A stretch of DNA of 64,000 bases from Norana najaformis (lineage: Eukaryota > Annelida > Clitellata > Crassiclitellata > Hormogastridae), in contig OZ029928.1 in the NCBI GenBank assembly GCA_964023275.1, forward strand, positions 496,001-560,000, in the 5' to 3' direction. Position 1 is the first letter of the stretch, and every line of letters starts with the position of its first letter. A program made the position numbers and the translations under genes. Below, piece after piece: positions 40,101 through 52,134 of this stretch. The notes under the pieces are model-generated. The model made no database searches and was not told the origin of the DNA. It saw nothing but the letters and a program-made list of their open reading frames with translations.

Positions 40101-43100
40101 CGATCACGATCTGGACATCGAGACAATCAAGAATCACAATTTTAAACCGGCAAGCGAGATTCCCCAAGCCGATATAAGCGAAGTTATTGACAAAGTATAA
40201 CCGGTATACGCTTGGACCCATAATAGAGAAAGGCAACCCCTACAGACCTAGTAGCGATCGATCGATAAATAGATGCGCTTCGCGCATACAAAACCCGACT
40301 TTGACTTATAGAAGACGTATGGCGTCTCGTGCCGCATACGGGAAAGGGTATCGCGACGCCTCTGAAAATGCAAGGACGTCGGTTTGGTGAACTCTCCATC
40401 GACCCTGTGGCACTGATGGCTGGCAACTTAAGGGCATTTTACGGTGAAAACCTCGTACTCGAAGCTCCTGCCGACGAATCGTTGTACAGCCTCCTAAAGA
40501 AGCGTTTCGTTAAGACTAAACGGTACACACAACAGGCGATAGAGACTTTCAAGAAACTGGTCAAACTGGCCAGACTACCCATTCGCGGGCTGACAAGCAA
40601 AAAACACCAGTTGATCAGGGGTGAAGGTTTACAGTACTTCAGCGACCCAGACACCCTTGTAGGCCGGTTGCAACTTCCAGTGGCTTCTAAGGCGGCAGGC
40701 AACACTGGACTGGATAACGAGATATCTGTGATCCTGGACGAACTGATGCGTTCGGGTGCGGTTCCTAAAGAGTTAGCACTCCAGTTGAACAGAAGTCTGC
40801 TCGTGGTATAAACTTGGAAAAATGTCTCGAGGCCATTCGAGATCTGGCGTTGCTGCTCACCCAGCGGGAGAATCCCAGCGTGATAGTCACCTCAAACACC
40901 AAAGACTGGACCAGATTTTTCAATTTACAGCTGTACCTCGACTCAAAAAGGTGTTTCGAGTTGGCCTTTTAAACCTGAAGACCTACAATTCCATCCCCAA
41001 CATCTCCCGCAACAACAACAAGTTCCACAATAGTTGGAATGGTGGCGAATCGTGGAGGATAATTAGGTTGCCTGAAGGGAGCTATGAGATCACGCAAATC
41101 AACGCCGAGATTCAGCGGCAGCTTGCGGCGAGTGGTCACTGGGATGCTGCGAACAAATCCCACTACATTACCGTAGGGGCTAACGTCTCGACCCAACGAG
41201 CCTAGGGGAAAATATCCAGCCCCAATTATCAGGTAAATATGGCCACATCCACCATCCGGGCCACGCTCGTTTTTAACCCCACAACGCTTGTGGGTGCGAC
41301 TAGCTATCACGAGGCAGCAAACATTCTTTCGGTTAGCAGCATCTTGGTGAACTGCGACATAATCGGTGGTTCATATCGCAGTGATGACCAGCTACCAATA
41401 ATCTACAGCTTCTTTCCGAACGTATTGCCAGGCTACAAGATAGTCGAGGCCCCGAATAACCTTGTGTACCTAACTGTATTACCGGCAGGTAATACAGCGA
41501 ATGCGAGTATGGCTAATAGATCAGAACGGTGTGCAATTAAACTTCCGCGATGAAACTGTTACTGTACGGTGTCACATTCGCAGCTTGTAGCAACAACAAT
41601 GTTCATCTTTACCAGTCGTAACCACACCACCCATGTGAGGCGTTATGTCGTGAGTGGTGGGTTTATCGACTGGATAAGCGGCGCTGTGCGTATCCTCGGT
41701 TCGGCTGGTCGATCCACCGCTTTCTTCATCTTGGCGAACAAGGACACGATGTGGTTGGTAGTGTAGCGAAATCTGGTGCTACAACAGCCGCTGCGGTTAA
41801 GCAGATTGTCGATGTAGTAAAAGCAAAACGTGCTGCTACAGCAGCCGACAAGGTAAAAAAGCCCCCTGCCCCTCTAGAGAAAGTGCTAAACGAGAAAAAT
41901 ATAAAGTTCCTGAAGCAGCTAGCGACTACTGAGAGTCCTCTTGTACCGGCGACTCAAGACATTAATAGTCGTTTTGCCGGATCTGGGTTTAAGACGCTAC
42001 AAGCGGTCCCCGGAAAATGTCGTCGAGGGTGCAGGGGTTTGTTTCTTGGTCCTCAGTAATCTTTCAACTTCACCGAACGGTGCCCATGTTGTATTGAAGA
42101 CTGACATTTTGTCTGCTATATATTGGCGACCGTAAACGTTGCGAGTGATATGTTAGACATCGCGGAATCGGTGCCGGTCGACGAGAGCATCGAATCTTTC
42201 GAATACCGCGAGTATGAATCGTAGAATCATGATGCCATCAACAATGGACAAGCAATACAAATCGATATTCAAAATCAAAACGTTTTCACACAACCGTCCA
42301 AGAGCTACCTTCTTGTGGAGGGTAGGCTCGTATCCACAGGTGCGGCCTGTGTAGTCGGAACGCTGATCGCACTCATCAACAATGCCATCCCGTACATGAT
42401 CTCCCAGATTCGGTACTTGATTAACAACACCGAAATAGAAAATGTGATGTCCTCTGGGCAAACCACGACGATGAGGGGTATTTTGATTTATGGCGATGAT
42501 TTCATCAAGGCGGAAGGCTTAAACATGTGTTGGCAAAAAGATACGACTGCAGCAGCCGCTCAAATGAATCTCGGTTTTGAAGCGCGACGACAGCTGATTA
42601 TTGCTAGGCCAGACCCAATCGGTTCATTGTCTTTTGTCGTCCCGCTGAGACACCTGTTTGGCTTTTGCGACGACTACCACAAGGTTGTCTATGGAATCAA
42701 ACTCTACTGCTTAGTCGGCAAGCCGACGCTGATGCTATCTTCCGAGATCAGGCACCGCTGAATGGGCGAATTGAGCTGATAAAACTTTCGTGGTTCATGC
42801 CGCACGTTATTCCCGCACTGGAGTATAAGAACGCTGATAAAGCGGATCGAGAACAAGGTCAAGATACCCGTGGCATTCCGCGCTATGCAGTGCGACAACA
42901 TTGCAGTACCACAAGCAACAACTTTCTCATGGAGGCTGAGCGTGAAATCTGGCACCGAAAAGCCGCGTTGGATTCTGGTCGCATTCCAGACGGGTAAAGC
43001 CGCGAATCAGCAGCAGGATCCTGGATTATTCGACCACGTTCGAGTTCGCAATATCTATGCCATGCTGAACAGCTATCGATATCCGGTTGTAGACATGAAC

Positions 43101-46100
43101 TTAAGCTTTACACAGCTAAGGACTTCTCGCGCGTATAACGCTCTGCGAGACTTTAAGGAGGAATTCTATGATATAGACGCGCGCGAATCTTCATCCCAAG
43201 TGACACCCACCGATTTCGTTGACTTTTTTCTGATCTTCGTCCTGGACGTGCGTAGACAGTCCGAGCTTCTAAAGACCTCCGCACAGGACATCCAAATCAA
43301 GGTGGACTTTGACGCCGCAGTTAAACCAATACGACGGCCTTTGCAGTCTTGATCAGCGATCGTCTGTTGTACCTCGATACTGATGGCAGCAAGTTCAACG
43401 CCGTTTACTAGCATTTAGAAAAGACCTCCCCTTTCAATTCGTTCTGAATTGGCTTCCGAGTATATTGCCTTCGGCCTTACGTTGACCGAGGGGCAAAAAG
43501 TAGTACTGGCTAAGGCCGCCCGCGATGGCACTGGGACCACGATCCGGCTTGCCTTTAACCAGCTTCATGGGGAGGACAAACTGGGCCTGACAAAGCGACA
43601 GATTGCGCACATCCAGAAAAAGAAGGCAAATGCTCCTAGTGCCGAATTGAGGTTCACCAAAACGCAGCTGAAAAATATGACGAAGATGGGTGGATTTCTC
43701 CCACTGTTGGGTCTCCTCCTCGGCGGACTTGGTGCGGCCGGTGCGTTGGCTGGTGGGTCACCTGGGGTGGCAAGAGCAGTACATTCTAAACAGGCCAACA
43801 ATGCGGCTCTAGCAGAGGCTGAGCGTCATAATGGTGAAGGTGAGGCTCAACTGCGAGGTGCTGCTGGTTCTGGATTGTTTCTCGGGCGTGAGACTCGTGG
43901 TGGTTGTTGTCCGCTGTGTAGAGGATCTGGCTTATATCTTTCAAAAAAAACTAGAACCGCTAAGCAACCTAGATACCGAGAGGGCTGCTAAAGCCCTATC
44001 ATACTTTCGTGGTGTGTTTTTTGCGGGATGGTCTTCCTTCAACGGTGCATAACAAGGAATGTGAAGTGGTCAATCTAGACTCCAGTTCTGGCAACGGCAC
44101 TCAATGGGTTGCTTACCATAAACTCTACTGCCTACTATTTCGACAGTTATGGACTAGATCCACCTTGCAAACTCTCTCGATTAGGACGCAGACATTCCAG
44201 CTCCAGGGTCCCGATGATGTGATATGCGGTCATCTCTGTCTGCTTGTACTCAGAGAGCTTGCTGTAGGCCGAAAATTTGAAGACATCGTACTCGAACTAT
44301 GTAACTAAGTACATTTAATCTGTGCGCTCTTTTTTCGCAAACAAAAAATGCCGGTTGATAAGTTTGGAGGAGGAAGCTGTGTGTCAACGGGAGAAGTGGG
44401 GCAGTTTAACCCTGCTAGCCTCGTCCGCAGGACAGGCGATACCATGTCGTGGATTCTCTCGGCTGGTGGGTTTCGGCTGACAGACATCGGAATGCCTCTG
44501 GTGGGTACGGATGCCGCGACGAAGTGCTACGCTGATACCATTGACCAGAATAACCTGCAGCTTGCTGGTGGGACAATGTCTGGCAACCTCGACAAGGGAG
44601 GCCACAGAGTGACCAGGCTTCCAACAGACGCACCAACATATGACAGCGATGCGGCAAGCGTGAGGCAAGTGATGAAGGTGGTCACCGACGCCATAACAAA
44701 GAACGATAGAGCCGTTGCATATGACCAACAAGCGGTCTGTTGACACCCGAAACGCTGTCATTAGGAAGTACGTTAACGATCAGGTTGCTGTCGTTAAAGG
44801 TACGCGGATGAGAAGGCCATCGCTGTCAGGCAATATGCCGACGAGAAGGATGTAGTCGTTAAAAGGTACGCAGACGAGAAGGATGCTATCGTTAAGAGAT
44901 ATGCGGACGAGAAGGCCACCGCCACCAGGCAGTATGCCGACGAGAAGGATGCTATAGTCTGAGACGCACACGTAGCCAAGACCGGCGATACCATGTCAGG
45001 TGATCTTTTTTGTGCCTCAACTCGCCATTAATATGGACGTTGGGGGACCTGAGATCGAGATAAAGCTTGGAGGTACCTCATCCGCGACTGCGCTGAACTA
45101 TGGTGTACGGATACATAGGGTGGACAATACAGCCTGCTGGCAAGCCACATGGAACGCTGAAGGGTTTACAATCTACCGTTGTGATGGAAATCTGCACTTT
45201 CGCAAATTCGAGGCTGACGGGACTGCAGGGTCCCGAAAATACTCAAGAAGCAGCCACTAAAAGCTATGTTGACAACGTGATTATTCAAAGCAATGATGGG
45301 TACATACCACCCTTGAGTCAAAATAATTCAAAATCTGACTTTATAGTATACGCAAGTTTGTTCTACGATGTTACACCAGCCGTATATGGCATTTAACCCA
45401 CTTGCTGAGAGTGAGTGCGTAACTGCTGACCAGGCGGCTGGAGCTTGGATCCAGATTCAGTGTCCTACAGCTGTATGCATTTGAAAAGTGCGCCTCGCCG
45501 GTCGGAGATCTAACAGAGAACGGATTAAGCGGCGGGAACTCGAAGGCTTCAGCGGTAGAAGATTCGCAACTCTTCATAGATCTACCGTCGTGTTGGGTGA
45601 ACTGGCGCAGGAGTTTGTCGTTACAACAACTTCACCATATAGTATATACCGGTTAAGCGTAGTGACCGCGGAATCAACCAAAACAGGGCTTTCACACTTC
45701 CAAATCTTCATGCGGGCACATCCGTGGAGATGGCAATCGACCTCCCCAATTAAAAAACTTACCATCGGAACAGTTAGTGTTACATTGTCTCTAATTATTA
45801 TCTCGACGAACTAAATGGCGACCGACATGCACTTCAAAATCCTGGCGTACCTAAGGCAGAAGAGGGAGACCGACATGACTAAATATCATCTGAACTGTTA
45901 GTTTCACTATTAGCCCGGAAGGACTAACTAGTATTCATTTCATAAGCAATACTATCAATGGAAGTTTTGATTTTAGCTGTATATTTAACACGTCCAGACG
46001 TCGAGATGTTAAAGTCTTGGTACGCTTGATGCACAGTTATACTGGTGGATTTCCTACTGAATCAGATGTCATCCTAGTAATAGAGAAACTATAGCCATGC

Positions 46101-49100
46101 CACAGTATCCGCCTCTTACCGATCCTATCTTTTCAACCGAGATGACGTCGTCCACATTCCGCCTGCAGGAAATCGGAGAACTCGAAACCTTCCTGAGATA
46201 TGAGGTAGAAGCCCGCGATCGTCTTCACAAGAAGTATCGTAGAGCAGTGAATGCGGCCGATGGTGCGTCTGCCGCCCTTGCATTTATCAGTCTTGGGATT
46301 GGTGTTGGAGGTGCAGCCGTGTTGGCGACTGGGGTTGGACTCATATCCGGTCTAATCCTTGAGGGTTTCACCGCGATGGCTAGCCTGCTTGATGTCGCTG
46401 GCGTCACTATCAGCCAGAAATATTCTGAAAAAGCGGCAAAGCACGAAGCAGTTCGTGTGCTTTGCTAGTAGCAAACTTGGCACCGTCCACAGCCACATTT
46501 CGGAAGCGCTGGAAGACGATGGTAAGTACAGGCTGATCCTCGACGACATTGAAAAATGTCGGGCTATGAAGCCTTCCTGAAATCGAAGGAGGATACTACA
46601 GACTACTCTGTCGAAGCCTCCTCCGAGTCCAAAGGGGTCATTGAGTGACTGAAGTCAAACCCCCATTTTAATCTACTTAAGTCAATATCCAGAAGGTCAG
46701 TTCACTAAGTCAAACGTCATCCTATGGTGGATGAGCAATTTGGAAATGGCAAGTCTTAAGCTGAGAACGAAATAACACAAGCGATTGAGCAGAACCAACA
46801 CGTGCAGGGACAGAGTGAAAGCAGATGGGAAGGATCCAGGATGCAATGAGAATTACATGAGGAAAATTTTGCAAATGTAAGCCATGTGTGTAAATGATTG
46901 TTCGTGTATCTTTGAAGATCCTCCATCATTACCGGAAATTGTGGCCACATCTTCAGGATTTGTTGCCTGTGAAGCAAAGAATCTAACGTGTTACTCGGAT
47001 GCAAATCCTCCACCAGATTACAGTTGGGTGGATCTAACATCTGGAAATGTAACAAATGCACAGAAGATCATTGCAGAATACGGAGTTAGCTACACCTGTT
47101 TTGCATCCAACGCAATCAGAAATGTCGTCTACATCAATTCATCGATGCACTATGAAGCCGCGACTGCGAATAGTACATGCAGTAAGAATTCGTATCATGC
47201 TCTTAATTAAAAGCGATAGTTTCAAGACGCTAGATGAGAGTTTCTACTGCGTTGCTTACAGCATAGCAAGCTATAAGTCTCTCTCATTAAGCCTTGACTT
47301 ACCGGCAGTAATTAACAATGACTTACTTTGGGAAAAGGATGAAATGAGACTAAATCTGCAACAGTTATGTGTTTTTCTTTTACTCATGAACATTTACCTA
47401 GTATATGCATGTCCTTTGCAGGACTGCATTATAGCGATTTCTTCATATTACAACTTAATGTCTCTGTGTCGGTGTTGATTACTTACTAAAGATTACTTAC
47501 TAACTTAAATTAGGTTCCTAGGGTTCACTATATACTCGTTTGAGTCCGCTATGTGATACAGACATTGATCATATGCTATTGTTCACCTTACTCAAGTATT
47601 GACAGTTATCATTAGTTTATAAATAGATTATGGCTCGTTAAAAGTCTATTTTAAAAGTTTGATTAAAGACAGAACAATGTATTATATCCAATAGTCCAAT
47701 TTACACTTATGCGATGAAAGAATCTAATTACCTTACTTAGAAGGCCAGCAATTATTTATGCTAAAGGTAATATATATATTTTAGCTTCCCCAAGATGAGC
47801 TTCTCATGACCGATTCTCCAGAGCCCTTCCGCAGAAGCATGGATCCATTTTCACCTTTTGCGTGGCAGTGCGATTTTCCACAGAGTCCTTGAACGTATAG
47901 TGGCAATATGGCGACTCCTCTATAACTCGCAGGATTATTACTTGATAGACAAGCAATCACTATTCTTTCGATGATTTGTTGATCGAAAGTTCCTTAATAC
48001 GACGACCTAACTCGATGGTGAGTTAGTCCAAAGTTCACGAACAAAGATATGCTCAAATACGACGCTGTAAGTTCCCTCGATTAGCTAACACTCGCTACGA
48101 ATTGACGTCGTCAGATTTAGCTTCAAGTTCGATACTCTTCGAACGGTAAGTCTTTAAAGACTGCTCCTTGCAGCTAAGACTTGGATTAAACAAGTCTTAA
48201 ACGGTGACTTGGTATCATCAAGTCGACCGAATAAACCACAAGATCGAGAAATACGAGGCTTCCACAACGACCATCGCGTCTGCTACCTTTCGTATTTCAA
48301 CCGTTTTCACGATTACATCCTTTGCAGAAGATCGTCTGCTGATGATGTCAGATTATTCAAATTCTTTACTATCATGCTTGGCCTTGCAGTTTCAACGGTT
48401 AGACCGATCGTTTGGTGAGTTATGGCTACCGCTCAAATTCGCCTCGTCATGGTTAAACAGTTTATGTTGAACAACGGATCTCCTTGGCGTGCTTAGTCAA
48501 GATCCAGCAAACCCCCCAGTAAAACCTATTTATTATTCATTAATTAGCTAAACTGGCCTTCTTCATTTAACTATTTATTTACAATATTGCTGGCCGGCTT
48601 AAGCTAATACTAAAACTAATCATTCTTAACTGATTTCTAAACAAATTATGATAACTAGTCAGTTAGAGATAAAACTGGTCAAGTAAGTATGTACAGAATT
48701 AAAAATCAAATGCGAATTAAAGAGGACGACTAGCTACATGCATACAGTGAATTCTCTAATTGGCAATACATAACAATAGGCTTAAACATACAAGGAGCTA
48801 AAAATTATCGACATTCACTCGATACTGCAGCCCGTAAGGATCTTCTGATCTCACACAGAAGACTTGAACTACAGTAGAGACAGCTCAAGGAGCATTATCA
48901 GCTTCTTCTTCTTCTTGTGGTTCTCTGCCCTCTAGACAGGTTCATACGTCCAATGGCGCCACTCTTCACGGTGCTGAGCATCTCTTTTCATTCCGCTGTA
49001 TCCATCCGTGATCACCCAGTCCAGCAACATCTGTCTAGGTCTTCCTCTTGTTTTTCGTCCCTCCATTCTTCCCTCGATAATAGTTCTTACGAGTGAGTCC

Positions 49101-52093
49101 CCTCTCATTATGTGGCCAATCCATTTCCTCTGTCGACTTCTAATTGTTCCCACCAAAGATCTTTCTTCTTCCACTCTTTGCAGTATCTCCTCATTGGTAA
49201 TGTGCTCCGTCCAGCTGACTCTCTCCATCCTGCGCCATATCCACATCTCAAATGCTTCCAATCTTCTGATGTCTTCCTTTCTCAGAGTCCATGTTTCTGA
49301 TCCATACATAACCACGCTCCAAACCAAGGTTTTCACCAGTCGTTTCTTCAGGTCCCGATTTAGTTGCCCTCTCATCAGTTCCCTCCTTTTACAGAATGCG
49401 TCTTTTCCCATAGCTATTCTTCTCTTTATTTCAGCATGGCATTTCGCATCTTGTGTAACCACACTTCCCAGGTAGCAGAATTCCCCGACCTGTTCTATTT
49501 CTTCACCATTTATAGTGATCCTGACTGTCGTTACCTCTCTTTTACTTATCTTCATAACCTTTGTCTTTTTGATGTTTATTTTCATTTCATATTCTGTGGA
49601 GACACTATTCAGACGGTCCATCATTCTCTGTAAACCCTCCAGACTGCCCGCCAACATCGCCTGATCGTCTGCAAACCTCAGAGCATTCAGCAACCTGCCT
49701 CCCACCTTTATTCCCTCTGTCATGTCCTCCAATGCCTCTCTTATAAGTTCTTCAATGTATGTGTTGAAAAGCAGTGGTGAAAGTGGACAACCTTGTCTCA
49801 CTCCTCTACCTATTTTTCCAGGCTCCGAGTATTCTCCTTCGATTCTTATCCTTACTTTCTGGCCCATGTACAGGTTTCCAATAAGCCTTCTGTCTTTCCA
49901 GTCCACACCCAGTCGTGTAAGTGCATGCATTAACTTCCTCCAATCTACTCGATCGAATGCCTTCTCGTAATCTACCAAGCATACGTAAATGTCCTGACCA
50001 TGTTGGAGATTTCTTTCTGCTAGTACCCTCAAGGCTCCAATTGCATCTCTTGTTCCTCTACCCTTCATGAACCCAAATTGATCCTCTCCTAGAAAGCCAG
50101 TTGCTTCTGTCTTAGCTTGTATCCTTTTTGTGAGAATTCGTAAAATGATCTTGGATACATGAGTGAGAAGGCTGATAGTTCGATGGTCCTCGCATGCTGG
50201 TGCATTTGGTTTCTTTTTGAGCGGGATCAAAATGGTCTGCAAGAAATCCTCTGGCCATGCTCCAGTGTTGTAGATGTCCTGACATATTCTTACCAATTCT
50301 GCCCTTGCCTTTTCTCCTAGGTTCTTAAGCAACTCAATCGGTATGTTATCAATCCCCTCAGCTTTATTGTTTTTCATTTCGTTAATGGCCGCCAGTACCT
50401 CCTCCTTCATCACATCAAGTCCAGTAACATCATCCCTGTTATCTGGTGTGCACTCTACCTGGAGAGCCCCGTGGTTGCAGTTGCCCATATATAATTCTTC
50501 CACATAATCTTTTCAACGACTCCTGATGTCATTGGGATCCTGTAGTATCTTGCCACACTTGTCCCTGACTGCAATTCCTCCACCAATATTCGGTTTCTTT
50601 GCTAACGTTTTAACCTTTTCGTATACTAGATCATGTCTTCCAAGCTCCTGTAGTGCCTCTAGGTCATCACATTGCTCTTCCCACCACTTTTCTCTTGCCT
50701 TGTCCGTTGTTCTCCTTAGTTTATTGTTGAGTCTTTTATATTCCCTTCTTGCTTCTTCTGTACTTTGGTGTTTCCATTTTCTTCTTCCTTCCATATCCTG
50801 GAGCATTTCTGTTGTGACCCATGGTTTTCGAGGGGCCACCCCCACCTGGAATCCCACCGTCTCCACTGCCTCTCTAAGCACTGTCTGCTTAAGTCTCCTC
50901 CATCTTTCTTCTGTTGATGCCATGTTTCCTGTTTCCATGCGTTCCTCTATCCTATTTGATAGTTCTTGACTCTTCATTTGCAGTTTTTCCTTATTCCACT
51001 TCTGTCTTTTTATCCTCTTCTTCTTGAGGAATTTTAGTTGGAGGCAGAACGTCATGGCAACCAAGTTATGGTCCGTGTCCGCATCAGCTCCGGGTAGGGC
51101 TTTAGAGTTCTTTACACTATTCCTATATCTTTGTCTAACCATGATATAGTCCAGCTGGTAACGTGCCTCATCACCTGGCGACTTCCAAGTGTATCTGCGC
51201 CGTTTTTCTTGCTGAAACCAGGTATTTGTTACCACTAAATCTTGACGTCGGCAGAACTCCACAAGCTTCTCCCCTCTGTCATTTCTCTTCCCCAACCCAT
51301 ATTTACCTACACATTTTTCTTGCTCTCCCTCTCCAACCGATGCATTCCAATCTCCCATGACAATTATGTAATTGCTTCCCTTGATGTCAGCAAGTTTTTC
51401 TTCTATTATCTCGTAAATACCGTCAACCTCCTCTTCCTCATGTGCTGTGGTGGGCATATAAATTTGCATGATCACAATGTCTACTGGATTAGCCCGTAAC
51501 GTCACCATGATCAACCTATCTCCATGCTTCTCCACTCTGTATATACACTTTGCGAGCGTTTCCTCCAACAAGATGGCCACACCATTTTGACTCTCCCTTC
51601 CGCCGGTGTAGATAACCCTAATTCCCCATCCTCCCTCATCTGACCTCGGATAGGCCCAATATGTCCAAACCTGCCCTTCTCATCTCTCCAATAACATTGG
51701 CCAACTTTCCTGGTCTCAGCATCGTTCTCACATTCCATGTCCCTACTCTTATCTTCTCCTTACAAGGATTTCGCTTGTTGACGACCTTAGAGGCCTTGTT
51801 CCCTCTCCTGCCGAACGCGACTCTTTCCGAAAACTGGATTGAATCGTTGACGTTGTTGACTGGCTTCTTTTTTGGCGTCATCTTCAGTTTAACTCGGGAT
51901 AATTAGGGAGGTGGTCTCCCGTCGCCTTCCTCCCGGTGTTTTTTAACGAGACACCATCTCCATGCGTCGATGAATTCCAGTGTCCGTCCTTCAGGCTCTT
52001 CGCCCTTGGGCACTCGCATATACCGGCGAGTGCCCCAGCTTATAAATCTTATATTTCAGATTCGTTAGATATGATTATTATGTTATTGTTATC

Positions 52094-52134
<41 letters not shown>

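Larger units (their letters stand above)
33149..46677 (+). mobile_element. Polinton/Maverick element, degraded, with nested LTR element
   Basis: Inverted repeats of about 107 bp bound the element (33149-33255 and 46568-46677). Each starts AGTAG, then a 'taaaatgggggtttgact' block, a 'caatgacccctttg' block and GCTTCGACAGAGTAGTCTGTAGTA. Between them lie genes typical of Polintons: type B DNA polymerase, A32-like ATPase, penton, major capsid, adenain-like protease and others. The polymerase palm is missing and no integrase was found. Almost every gene has frameshifts. Flanking 6-mers (CAATTA left, TAAGTC right) do not match, so no target duplication can be claimed. A non-autonomous LTR element lies at 35814-38969. 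The Polinton sits in the Ig1-Ig2 intron of the receptor model. Confidence 0.93.

Noticed and set aside
33143-46683. 6-bp target duplication for the Polinton
   Set aside because: The flanking 6-mers CAATTA and TAAGTC do not match, so mutation or rearrangement hides any duplication.
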